Source: a bacterium
GTDB lineage: Bacteria > SAR324 > XYD2-FULL-50-16
NCBI GenBank assembly: GCA_018829445.1
Contig: JAHJTV010000076.1
Coordinates: 1-64,000 of the forward strand
Direction of reading: 5' to 3'
Length of the DNA stretch: 64,000 bases
Shown: piece by piece, positions 43,965 to 52,146 of the stretch
How the letters are laid out: each line of letters begins with the position of its first letter
How positions within the stretch are numbered: position 1 is the first letter of the stretch
Made by a program: the position numbers and the translations under genes
Notes under the pieces: model-generated
The model's input: only the letters and a program-made list of their open reading frames with translations
Told to the model about the DNA's origin: nothing
The model's database searches: none

Positions 43965-44282
43965 CTAATTTAACCGCATTCTGTAGAAAGATCGAAGAAA
44001 TGATGCCATTGCATCCCTATTGTTGAAATCCTTAGCATTCTCTAATTTGCGTATATGCGCTGGTTTAATATTCAATGATGCTGCAACATCCTTGACTTCC
44101 ATTCCCAGCTGCTCTCGCATCGCTTTTAGTTCTTTGGCTTCGATTTTCCATGTTCTCTTTAGGAAGATATCCCGTAGATTCTGAATATCATTTTCTTTTA
44201 ATTCACCAAAGAAATCAGTCCAGATAACTTTGGCTCTACTGAAAATGATTTGATTATTCCGCAGTTCTAGAGCTTGATCCAT
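43965..44282 (-). CDS. XRE-type helix-turn-helix regulator
   Basis: The 105-aa product has a C-terminal helix-turn-helix (MREQLGMEVKDVAASLNIKP, followed by AHIRKLENA) of the Cro/CI type. The N-terminal half is not recognised. AAGGAG precedes the start. Its first 29 bp overlap the end of the 72-aa gene. It probably controls the integration or replication genes of the island. Confidence 0.75.
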   Translation of the reverse strand: MDQALELRNNQIIFSRAKVIWTDFFGELKENDIQNLRDIFLKRTWKIEAKELKAMREQLGMEVKDVAASLNIKPAHIRKLENAKDFNNRDAMASFLRSFYRMRLN

Positions 44283-44472
44283 GTTTCTCCTTCAGTGATG
44301 GGTCCAGCATCCATTCAGCAAGAAGAGATTTCACTTCTTGCTGGTTTAGCTTGCGACCCAGGTAGTGTTCTTCGATTTCGACATGCTCTCGAAACCTAAG
44401 ATAGTAGACAAAAAAGTTAGCCGCGAATTCTAGATCTTTGATCGGCGGCAAGTTTAGGTTTTCATAGTTCAT
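44254..44472 (-). CDS. Small acidic hypothetical protein
   Basis: The 72-aa product is helical and acidic, without a recognised motif. AAAGGA lies before the start. It is placed 39 bp downstream of the integrase gene and overlaps the XRE regulator, so it belongs to the same leftward transcript. Confidence 0.6.
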   Translation of the reverse strand: MNYENLNLPPIKDLEFAANFFVYYLRFREHVEIEEHYLGRKLNQQEVKSLLAEWMLDPSLKEKHGSSSRTAE

Positions 44473-44511
44473 GTATTCCTTTATAGAAAAGGCAGCGCGG
44501 TGCCGCCCAGA

Positions 44512-45621
44512 TTAACTAAATAAATTGACCACATTGTCTGTCTGTGATTTTTGTGATTTTGGTAATTCTATCTGGATCTCATCTGTTGCATTAGCTATAT
44601 CGACGCCAGCTATTCTGATATACGGAATCATCGATTTTACTGAACTGTGGCCCAACAAACTTTGCACAGTGATAAGAGAACTGCCTGACAAAAGCATCTG
44701 CACAGCGAAGCAGGCCCTTAGGCTATGAAATTTGATCGGTGTAATTCCAATGCTGCGACAGAAATCTTTTAAAACACGTGCCTGGTCAGATTTCTTCCAT
44801 TGATACGGTCTTGGCAGTAATGGTTCATGAATTGGCCCAACCATCAGTTCTTTGACCAACGGCATTATCTTTTCAGAAACGCTAATACGCCTGTTCCGAC
44901 CTGACTTTGTAGATTTGATTCCCACCCGCTTATTAAAACTCTTTGTTACTGATATGAGTTTGTTCTCCAAATCGATATCTTGGCGGAGTAGGGCATACAT
45001 TTCTCCTGATCTCATGCCGGTGAACAATGCAAACGCCCATATTTTATACCATTCTGGTCTATGTTTCTTCGCCTCTGTTAATAAAATCTGAATTTCTTTG
45101 CGAGTTAAAATTTGTGGTTCTGTTTCTCGCTGCCGTTTATTGCTATTTTTGACTGACGCTACAGGATTCGGTTTGCCATAACCGCCTTGTATTGCAAACT
45201 CAAAACAACGATGAAATGAAGATCTTAATTTCTTCACGGTTGCATTAGCCAATGTTTCTCCAGCTTTATCCAAAATCTCCTTTATATCGGTTGGATTAAT
45301 GGACTCCAGCTTTAACTGCATTATTGGCTTTGCCCATTTATTAATTGTCAGTTTCAGCGATTCATATTCTGTAGGAAACTGTTCATCGACGTATGGATAG
45401 AAGTGATGAATCAGGAAATCTTCGTAGGTTAAGCCAGCGAAAGAAAATCCCTGTTTGAGTTGCTGGAGTTCGTAGTTGAGTTCACGTTCCAGTTTCACAG
45501 CAGCAGCACGTTTAACATCTCTTAAAATTCTCCTGCGTCTTACCTGTTGACCTGTTCGTGTAGTTCCATACGCCTGCACAGTAAAACAGGTCTTTCCATT
45601 CTCCATAAATTGTTTGATCAT
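44512..45621 (-). CDS. Tyrosine recombinase/integrase, phage type
   Basis: The 369-aa product has an N-terminal arm-binding region, a core-binding domain and a catalytic domain. Catalytic residues are visible: Arg in GMRSGE, Lys in STKSGR, HSLR, LGHSS, and Tyr in MIPYIR. It is complete. Its start overlaps the excisionase stop by 4 bp, the usual int-xis layout. It is the probable integrase of the island, and the tRNA-Arg fragment at 52.3 kb is a candidate target. Confidence 0.92.
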   Translation of the reverse strand: MIKQFMENGKTCFTVQAYGTTRTGQQVRRRRILRDVKRAAAVKLERELNYELQQLKQGFSFAGLTYEDFLIHHFYPYVDEQFPTEYESLKLTINKWAKPIMQLKLESINPTDIKEILDKAGETLANATVKKLRSSFHRCFEFAIQGGYGKPNPVASVKNSNKRQRETEPQILTRKEIQILLTEAKKHRPEWYKIWAFALFTGMRSGEMYALLRQDIDLENKLISVTKSFNKRVGIKSTKSGRNRRISVSEKIMPLVKELMVGPIHEPLLPRPYQWKKSDQARVLKDFCRSIGITPIKFHSLRACFAVQMLLSGSSLITVQSLLGHSSVKSMIPYIRIAGVDIANATDEIQIELPKSQKSQTDNVVNLFS

Positions 45622-45800
45622 CTCACTCTCTCTCGTTGATGTTTAAGGAAGTACCGAAGATCTTGTCTTCGATAGCGAATTAGGGATTTTCCTATTTTAA
45701 AGAATTTCAAAAATCCATTCACGGAAATCTTTTCCAGCTCCTTCTCGCTGCATCCCAAGTAAGCTGCACTTTCCTTTTTATTGTAATATTGTTTCTTCAT
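45618..45800 (-). CDS. Excisionase-like small helix-turn-helix protein
   Basis: The 60-aa product has a MerR/Xis-type winged helix (NKKESAAYLGCSEKELEKIS, then IGKSLIRYRRQDLRYFL). It overlaps the integrase by 4 bp. Such proteins direct excision by bending DNA at the att site. Confidence 0.8.
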   Translation of the reverse strand: MKKQYYNKKESAAYLGCSEKELEKISVNGFLKFFKIGKSLIRYRRQDLRYFLKHQRERVR

Positions 45801-45818
45801 AGTTTTAATTGTCTAGCT

Positions 45819-45842
45819 GCTCCTGGTGAGGAGCGTTTTTTT
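45819..45842 (+). terminator. Terminator-like hairpin in plus sense between two excisionase genes
   Basis: GCTCCT-ggtg-AGGAGC is followed by G and seven T residues on the plus strand, although the genes on both sides are on the minus strand. It would end an antisense transcript across the integrase/excisionase region, or may be a chance hairpin. Confidence 0.4.
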
Positions 45843-45847
45843 ACCTG

Positions 45848-46027
45848 CTATCTCTGTAAGACAAACATTTTGTCGAGGTCGCTTTTCTTAAACATATTAT
45901 AGCGCCCGACTTTATATACAGTGATCCGCCCCTGATTAATCCAGCTGTAAAGGGTTTTATGATTTTTTAATGACAAATAGCTAGCGGCCTGTTTCATGTT
46001 GTAAAAATCGTTATTAGGTTTTTCCAT
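45848..46027 (-). CDS. Second excisionase-like helix-turn-helix protein
   Basis: The 59-aa product reads MEKPNNDFYNMKQAASYLSL... with TLYSWINQGRI and VGRYNMFKKSDLDKM, the MerR/excisionase fold. It is too short for usual gene calling. It sits 47 bp upstream of the first excisionase. Two adjacent Xis-like genes match the presence of two integrases in the island. Confidence 0.7.
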   Translation of the reverse strand: MEKPNNDFYNMKQAASYLSLKNHKTLYSWINQGRITVYKVGRYNMFKKSDLDKMFVLQR

Positions 46028-46164
46028 TTAAATGCCTTGGTTAAAGTTGAAAAAAGTAGGGGCAAATGCCCCAAAGTTATGAACAATTATATCTGTAGTT
46101 TTTTAGTAGATCGGAACGTGATCCAATGAAACCAAATAAGAGAGAGGAATAGCGGAAGGTCTTT

Positions 46165-46203
46165 GAGTCCATCGAGATGGACTCACTCAGGAGTGACTTT
46201 TTT
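46165..46203 (+). terminator. Double hairpin with T-tract
   Basis: GAGTCCATC-GA-GATGGACTC is followed by TCACT-cagg-AGTGA, then C and six T residues. The second stem-loop with its T-run is a plausible plus-strand terminator just upstream of the candidate small-peptide gene. Confidence 0.45.
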
Positions 46204-46270
46204 GCACAAATTGCCGGTTATCCAGCCGTGATATAGATATCAAAGGTAAACCATCAATCTGGAGGGAATC

Positions 46271-46354
46271 ATTACGATACTAATAGCGGTGGGACTTAGC
46301 TGCCTATTTACGGCGTTCATATATGGCTGGATTCGATCATTTACATCGATCTAG
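46271..46354 (+). CDS. Candidate small hydrophobic peptide with ATT start
   Basis: From ATT 46271 a 27-codon frame encodes a hydrophobic peptide (TILIAVGLSCLFTAFIYGW, then IRSFTSI). GGAGG at 46261-46265 is ideally spaced. The TAG stop is followed at once by an intrinsic terminator. The features resemble small membrane toxins or regulatory peptides. A GTG at 46289 is an alternative start without a ribosome site. An AUU start is rare, so this call is tentative. Confidence 0.35.
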   Translation: MTILIAVGLSCLFTAFIYGWIRSFTSI

Positions 46355-46388
46355 AAAGGCGGTCATGTGCCGCCTTTGTGATATTTTT
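46355..46388 (+). terminator. Rho-independent terminator after the small peptide
   Basis: AAAGGCGG-tcatgtg-CCGCCTTT is followed within five bases by a T-run. It lies right after the stop of the 27-codon frame and about 40 bp before the end of the converging integrase gene. Confidence 0.65.
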
Positions 46389-46426
46389 TGAAAAGAATAT
46401 AGACAGGCATTGCACCTGTCTATCGC

Positions 46427-47446
46427 TTACAGAATATCAGCAGCGGGATTATTCAATATACTACCTGAACGATAGTAATCATCAACAGAGCGAGATGTCC
46501 TGTGATTTGTTAGCTGCATTATCTCCCATACAGGCAAACCCTTAGATGCAGCAGAAGTGACAAATCCAGAGCGGAGACTATGCGCACTGAACTTCTCAAC
46601 ATCTAGCCCAGCCAATTGGCACCTTTCCTTGAAGATGTAATTGACAGCTTTTGCATTTAATCCATCGCCGACATGATTATACCTGCCAACAGACCTAAAC
46701 AATGGTCCTGATTTGAGACCAGACATCTCCAGCCATCGCTTCAGTGCAGAAAAGGCTTTTCCTTTTAAAGGGAATTCTTTCCCAACACCTTCGTATTGGC
46801 CTTTACTGAAATAGAGTTTGATTGTGTATGCGTCAGGAGCGACCTGTTTAAGATCCTCCACACGCATCTGAATTAACTCTGATCTTCTTCTACCGCCAGA
46901 AAACCCAGTATAGATAAGCGCCTTGTCCCTGACATCTTTGATGCAATCATCATCACACGACTCAACCAACTTCTCTATTATGTCAGCTGTTGCAGCATCC
47001 TTCTTATCTGTCGTGACACCGTTGTTTACCAGCGCACGATGACTCTTCTGTAAAACTGCCAATACAACCTTTTCCCTGACGGGATTGGGTTTTATGTTCT
47101 GTGCATTGTGATATGCAGACAGGGAGTAGAGCCTCCTTTTGATAGTAGAAAGCTTGTGTGGCCCTTTCTTCTTAACACCTATTGCCACCAATTTCTCATC
47201 AACAGCTTCCTTCATGCCTCCCAGATGATCAGTGATAAACTGGATTATTAATTCAACTGACACTGGATACGACTCCATGACTCCATATGCAACATTGGCC
47301 CACTGCCAAAACTTCTCAACATCACGACGATGCGCCTTGAGAGTATTGGGAGCTGTTCCTTGTTCAAATATGGTCGCTAGGAGTTCTCTAGTCTCCTGCG
47401 GCAACTGCAATTCCTGATTCTGATTAAACTTCTGTAGTTCATTCAT
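46427..47446 (-). CDS. Tyrosine recombinase, second type
   Basis: The 339-aa product has a SAM-like N-terminal domain and a tyrosine-recombinase catalytic domain: Arg in SGGRRRSEL, HSLRSGF, TNHRTS, and Tyr in VDDYYRSG. Its sequence differs strongly from the integrase at 44.5 kb, so it is not a duplicate. A perfect inverted repeat lies 18-54 bp before its start. It could be a resolvase-like enzyme or the integrase of another element. Confidence 0.9.
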   Translation of the reverse strand: MNELQKFNQNQELQLPQETRELLATIFEQGTAPNTLKAHRRDVEKFWQWANVAYGVMESYPVSVELIIQFITDHLGGMKEAVDEKLVAIGVKKKGPHKLSTIKRRLYSLSAYHNAQNIKPNPVREKVVLAVLQKSHRALVNNGVTTDKKDAATADIIEKLVESCDDDCIKDVRDKALIYTGFSGGRRRSELIQMRVEDLKQVAPDAYTIKLYFSKGQYEGVGKEFPLKGKAFSALKRWLEMSGLKSGPLFRSVGRYNHVGDGLNAKAVNYIFKERCQLAGLDVEKFSAHSLRSGFVTSAASKGLPVWEIMQLTNHRTSRSVDDYYRSGSILNNPAADIL

Positions 47447-47463
47447 CGTTTCCTCCTATAGAT

Positions 47464-47500
47464 GCATACCGTCGATACTTTACCAATAACGACGGTATGC
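47464..47500. promoter_or_regulatory. Perfect 11-bp inverted repeat upstream of the second recombinase
   Basis: GCATACCGTCG (47464-47474) and CGACGGTATGC (47490-47500) are exact inverses separated by 15 bp, directly upstream of the recombinase start at 47446. It may be an operator, or binding arms for the recombinase itself, although Xer-type arms are usually 6-8 bp apart. The rest of 47501-47739 shows nothing else clear. Confidence 0.55.
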
Positions 47501-47739
47501 TGATTAATGAAATATTGCTGATAGTTCAACAGACAAAGCAAACGCTTCGCTATCAATGAATATCTCTAGGTAAGCAGTTGAAATTTATTTCTTACAAAAG
47601 GGCTGGGAATTCGATATTCTGGAGTGATTTCTTGGGATTTTGGGATGATATTTATTGTTAACTGGCTAATACAGCGGTTTGAGATAGATATACCTAAACA
47701 GTCAGTTACTTATCATAACAATCCTATAAAGGAGGAACG

Positions 47740-47964
47740 ATGGAATTCAAAAAATTGACATCAAAAGCAGTGCGTCAGCGACTGGGTTCAATCCAGTTGG
47801 ACTTGCATTACAAGCCCGAGACTGTATTTGCAGTTGAGAAACCGGGTGCTGATGACTACTCAGCTATCCTTTGCAATGCGCAGTGGTTGAGAGACCAGGG
47901 TGTTGAGATTCCGGCGTTGGAGAAATCCAAGCCTGACAAGAAATCCGACTCAAAAAAGAAGTAA
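47740..47964 (+). CDS. Small island protein with lysine-rich tail
   Basis: The 74-aa product (LTSKAVRQRLGSIQLDLHYK, then PETVFAVEKPGADDY) ends in a lysine/serine-rich tail. AAAGGAGG precedes the start. A degraded paralogue is at 23183-23395. I do not recognise the family. It is followed 49 bp later by a DUF2958 gene, a common association on mobile elements in my reading of the context. Confidence 0.7.
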   Translation: MEFKKLTSKAVRQRLGSIQLDLHYKPETVFAVEKPGADDYSAILCNAQWLRDQGVEIPALEKSKPDKKSDSKKK

Positions 47965-48013
47965 ACTGGCCGGTGGGGTGTAAAAGCCCTGCCGCATATT
48001 TTTGGAGGAAGTA

Positions 48014-48316
48014 ATGAAGCTCATTACACCTGAATTCGAAGAGCTTTTTAAGGACTATCCACTCTATTCACAAGAAGATGCGGATGACCCTTTGATAGTG
48101 GCCAAACTATTCGATCCTGCAGGCAGTGCGACATGGTGGATCTCTGAATATGATCCAATTGAGAAGATCGCTTTTTGCTATGTAACCGGCTTAATAGCTG
48201 ACGAGTGGGGATACACGAGCCTGATTGAGCTGGAGAGTATTAAGAGACCTTTCGGATTGACGATTGAAAGGGATTTGTATTTTGTGCAGAAAAGGCTGAG
48301 TGAGGTAAAAAAGTGA
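48014..48316 (+). CDS. DUF2958 family protein
   Basis: The 100-aa product from ATG 48014 (GGAGGAA just upstream) matches DUF2958: LITPEFEELF near the start, VVAKLF-like VAKLFDPAGSATWWISEYDP, a central GLIADEWGYTSLIELESIK and the end GLTIERDLYFVQKRL. Such proteins are found on plasmids and integrative elements; their role is unknown. Confidence 0.8.
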   Translation: MKLITPEFEELFKDYPLYSQEDADDPLIVAKLFDPAGSATWWISEYDPIEKIAFCYVTGLIADEWGYTSLIELESIKRPFGLTIERDLYFVQKRLSEVKK

Positions 48317-48639
48317 TTTAGTAGATCATTCAGCCTGCTGTTTTTAAGCTTAAATGGTGATGAAGTGATTGACGTCATACAGCTTTTTCACTACTCTCTT
48401 GTTTTCAATGCATAAAATACGATGAACTAAAATCAAGACAGAAATTTTCCTATCCTGTTTTATAAACATGGAAATCCTTAGATCCCGTTAAAACAGAGAT
48501 ATATCAAATGCACAGCTAGCATTCGAGCGATCGGTTTTATTGTCCAATTATGAAATAACAACCTTTCAAAAAAAATTCATGCTGCTTTAAAAAATTGGCA
48601 TTTGATCATTAGCAATCATTTACAAGGGTATGAAAAGAT
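48317..48639. other. Intergenic region upstream of ravA
   Basis: AT-rich sequence without a convincing gene or hairpin. It should contain the promoter of the ravA-viaA pair, but I cannot choose one set of boxes. Confidence 0.4.
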
Positions 48640-50169
48640 ATGGAGAAACTGAAAGAGAGAGTCACAAAACTAATTGAACACTTAAATAGCGGAATACATG
48701 AGAGGAATGAAATTATTGCAGTTTCTTTTTTAGCCGCTTTATCAGATCAAAACGTATTCTTATTTGGTCCGCCCGGAACAGCAAAAAGTCTTATCGCTCG
48801 TCGACTTTCTCATGCTTTTAAAACGCACGCCTATTTTGAATATTTGATGCAACGGTTCAGCACACCGGAGGAAGTATTTGGTCCTGTTTCTATTTCAGAA
48901 CTAAAACAGGATAATTTCCTACGTAAAACAGAAGGATTTTTACCTCAATCTGATTTTGCTTTTCTAGATGAAATTTGGAAATCAAGTCCTGCTATCCTCA
49001 ATACTCTTTTGACAATTATTAATGAAAAAATATTTCGGAATGGCACAAAGATAGAGCCGGTTCCTTTGAAAGCATTGATTGCTGCGTCAAATGAAACACC
49101 CCCGCCTGGTCAAGGATTAGAAGCGTTATATGACCGATTTCTTATTCGTTTGAATGTCCCTCCGATGGAAGAGAAAGGGAATTTTGAATCACTGTTACAA
49201 TCTAAACCAACAACAGCACAACTTGAATTACCAGAGGGCTATGCTATAAATCATAAGGAATGGGAGAAGTGGTGTGAGGAAATTCATTCGGTTGAACTTT
49301 CCGAGGAAACCAAAAATGTCATCCACAATATTCGACTGACGTTCGAGGAACATGGGGAAAAGCTTGATGTATATGTTTCAGATCGTCGTTGGCAAAAAGC
49401 TGCAATTTTAATTAAAGCGGCAGCCTTTTTTTGTGGCAGAAAGAAAACAAACTTGGTTGACACGTTATTATTGCGTCATTGTTTATGGACAACAAAAGAG
49501 AATCATGGAGAAGTAACAAAAATCGTTGAAAATGCGGTAAGAAAATCTGGATTTGAAACAGGCTTTAGTCTGCACAGTATAGATTCAGAGAAAGAAAACT
49601 TAGAAAAAGAGATTAATAAAGAGCTTTATTATAGCAAAGACGTTTATGAAACAGTAAACCTCAATGGTAATACCCAGTACTTTGAATTCAGTTCTAAATA
49701 TAAGAACGATCAGAAGCAAGTTACATTTTTTATTAAGGCAAATCTAATAAAACATAAGGACAAATTCAGCCCTGTTGATGAACAGGGAAATGATATCAAA
49801 TGGATTGAATGCAATTTTGATAACCAAGGTACTTGTGCAATAAAAATAGCTGAAGACGAAGACAATCAGGAACCGTATAAAAACATAAAGTTAACACCAA
49901 GGGTGTTGTTTCATAAAGGCGACAAAAAGTCTGATGTAAATAAAAGGTTAATTGAATCTTTGCAGGAAGCAGTTTTAGAAATAAATGTTAAAATAGAAGA
50001 AATAATTAATCAAATCGAGGACAAGCTGGCAAAATTTCGAGAAGAACTGAACACTCCATTTATTCCTGACAATATACGTGATATTGCCTTGGAAAGTATT
50101 GAGAAACAGTTACATGATTTGAAGCTGAGGCTTAAAGATTGTGACCGCTTAGAAAGTCTAATTGGGTAG
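48640..50169 (+). CDS. ravA: RavA, MoxR-family AAA+ ATPase
   Basis: The 509-aa product matches RavA closely. Walker A is GPPGTAKS at 43-50, the motif FEYLMQRFSTPEEVFGP is at 67-82, and Walker B FAFLDEIWKSSPAILNTLL is at 106-124. The triple-helical/beta LARA-like C-terminus (from about 330) and length agree with E. coli RavA (498 aa). RavA is a cytosolic hexameric chaperone-like ATPase that works with the VWA protein ViaA, encoded 4 bp downstream. The pair lies inside the mobile island, not in a core locus. Confidence 0.9.
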   Translation: MEKLKERVTKLIEHLNSGIHERNEIIAVSFLAALSDQNVFLFGPPGTAKSLIARRLSHAFKTHAYFEYLMQRFSTPEEVFGPVSISELKQDNFLRKTEGFLPQSDFAFLDEIWKSSPAILNTLLTIINEKIFRNGTKIEPVPLKALIAASNETPPPGQGLEALYDRFLIRLNVPPMEEKGNFESLLQSKPTTAQLELPEGYAINHKEWEKWCEEIHSVELSEETKNVIHNIRLTFEEHGEKLDVYVSDRRWQKAAILIKAAAFFCGRKKTNLVDTLLLRHCLWTTKENHGEVTKIVENAVRKSGFETGFSLHSIDSEKENLEKEINKELYYSKDVYETVNLNGNTQYFEFSSKYKNDQKQVTFFIKANLIKHKDKFSPVDEQGNDIKWIECNFDNQGTCAIKIAEDEDNQEPYKNIKLTPRVLFHKGDKKSDVNKRLIESLQEAVLEINVKIEEIINQIEDKLAKFREELNTPFIPDNIRDIALESIEKQLHDLKLRLKDCDRLESLIG

Positions 50170-50173
50170 TATC

Positions 50174-51694
50174 ATGATTGAAAAACCAGAAAGCGATCCT
50201 ATGTTGGAGGTATTGCATGATTTATCACACCAGTTCTCTGTGCTAGAAGAGACAAGTATCAATGAAAGATTTCATTTAGAAATAGAAAATCAACAAGAAA
50301 CCCTCCGAAAATTCCTGAAGAGTGAGAACCCCTTCACAGAGAAACAACTTGCATTAAGATATGCAAAAAAAGAATTAGATAAAAAAATTTCAACAATCGA
50401 GTCGTTAGAGCAAGACTTTCACCATTTTAGAGCTTTGGCTAATCAAACAAGTTCAAGAATTGATGAAGATTTTTGGTTGTCAGAGTTTAACAATCTTAAA
50501 AACATTCCAAAGATCGAAGTACTTGCTCAAAAATTTAATACAAGAAGAAATAAAGGAGCAGAAAAAAAAATTAGAAATCATCAGGAGGAACTCCTGATAT
50601 GCCGAACACTCCTATTACAGCAATGGAATAAATTATTGGATACGCAGTATTCAAAATGGGAAATTGAAGAAATCCAAAAGTTTAGACAGAAGTTATGGAA
50701 CGAATTGAAAGAATGGTTAGAAATACTTCAGAAGCTTGCTGATACCCTAGAAGATTTGTCTATTGAACCAGGGTTGTTATTTGACTTATCAAAAGATAAT
50801 TTTTCTTTATCAAATCTTGATCAACTTAAAAGGTGGGTAGAGTACATTTCCAATGACAAGGGTGTAAAAGAGCTATGTGATATGCTAGGTCGCCTTCGTC
50901 GAGCTGAGAACACACAACGCCAAGAGCTTGTTAAAAACTTCTTAACTGTTACTGAATATGTTCCAGACATCAATTCAAGAGAAGAGATAATTGGTGTTTA
51001 TTTAGGAAAGGATATCGAACATGCCCTACCACAGGAAATCGCTTTGTTGGCTGATGATGAGACTTCAATTCTGTTTGACATGAAGCTTGTTGAAGGTCGA
51101 TTGATGTGCTTTGAAATGGAGGGTATGCAAAAAAGCTCCTATAAGGTTGAAGAAGAACATCTGACTGAGGTTGAAGAGGAAGAAAAACTAGGACCCATTA
51201 TTATTTGTGTTGATACAAGCGGATCTATGGAAGGTTCTCCAGAAACTATCGCTAAAGCTGTTACGTTGTTTATGGCAACTCGCGCTATAGCACAAAAAAG
51301 AAACTGTCTTTTAATTAATTTTTCGACAGGAATTGAAACTTTAGATTTATCTGGTCAAATAGGCTTGTCTAAAGTGATTGAGTTTTTGCAGCGTTCTTTT
51401 CATGGAGGCACTGATGTTGGTCCTGCGCTTACTCATGCGATAAAAGTAATGAATGACGAAAATTTTTTGAATTCCGATCTACTTATCATTTCGGACTTCA
51501 TAATGGCTTCATTGCCTGATTCACTCCAAAAGAAAATTACAAAAGCCAAAGAAAATAATAATCAGTTTTACTCTTTATCAATTGGAGACATGTTTTTAAG
51601 CGAGAAATTAAACAAGATATTTGACAATGAATGGGTTTATAATCCTAATAGCGCAAGCATTCATTCCATTCATAAAATTGTGAATGAGATTTAG
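50174..51694 (+). CDS. viaA: ViaA, VWA-domain partner of RavA
   Basis: The 506-aa product (ATG 50174; a TTG 12 bp upstream is inside ravA) has a long helical N-terminal region and a C-terminal VWA domain. The MIDAS is DTSGS at 347-351 in IIICVDTSGSMEG, with a second threonine in FHGGTDVGPAL. This matches ViaA. It follows ravA by 4 bp, so translation is coupled. A role in membrane or phage stress is possible by analogy to MoxR-VWA pairs in defence islands. Confidence 0.88.
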   Translation: MIEKPESDPMLEVLHDLSHQFSVLEETSINERFHLEIENQQETLRKFLKSENPFTEKQLALRYAKKELDKKISTIESLEQDFHHFRALANQTSSRIDEDFWLSEFNNLKNIPKIEVLAQKFNTRRNKGAEKKIRNHQEELLICRTLLLQQWNKLLDTQYSKWEIEEIQKFRQKLWNELKEWLEILQKLADTLEDLSIEPGLLFDLSKDNFSLSNLDQLKRWVEYISNDKGVKELCDMLGRLRRAENTQRQELVKNFLTVTEYVPDINSREEIIGVYLGKDIEHALPQEIALLADDETSILFDMKLVEGRLMCFEMEGMQKSSYKVEEEHLTEVEEEEKLGPIIICVDTSGSMEGSPETIAKAVTLFMATRAIAQKRNCLLINFSTGIETLDLSGQIGLSKVIEFLQRSFHGGTDVGPALTHAIKVMNDENFLNSDLLIISDFIMASLPDSLQKKITKAKENNNQFYSLSIGDMFLSEKLNKIFDNEWVYNPNSASIHSIHKIVNEI

Positions 51695-51827
51695 ATAATT
51701 GTATGGTTCCATGTTTGTTTGTTTTAAAGAAACTAACTCGAATCCCAGCCCCAACCAAATGATCAAGCTGCACAGTTTTCTTCGATTGTTCAAATCAAAA
51801 AAATCCAGCCCTTTTGGAGTGTCCAGA

Positions 51828-51987
51828 AAAGCCCACTTTGTAGTTACCTAAAACACAATAAAGTTAACTTCCGGGACAAACGAATCTTCAATCAAAATCC
51901 TTAACAAACAAATGAATAGCATTAAAACTAACGAGTTACAGCAAGTGAAGCAATCGATATGGAAGGTATTGGGGGTAAAATGGTGGA
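51828..51987 (+). repeat. Right copy of the ~155-bp imperfect direct repeat
   Basis: It matches 29816-29975 in order and orientation (aaagcccactttgtagtta, aacttccgggaca, cttaacaaacaaa, acagcaagtga, atggtgga). It lies between viaA and the tRNA fragment. No gene is seen in 51695-52254. Confidence 0.65.
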
Positions 51988-52146
51988 GGTGACGTGGATT
52001 TTTCCCCCATCTTGAAGAATGGAGCGGACTAATAATCCTCAATGCTAACTAATCCAACTGGCAGAACCCAAAATTCCACAACGACAGCAAAGCATCCATT
52101 CACAACGCTTACCTCAGAATCTAGCACATCGAATTGTCGTTATATT

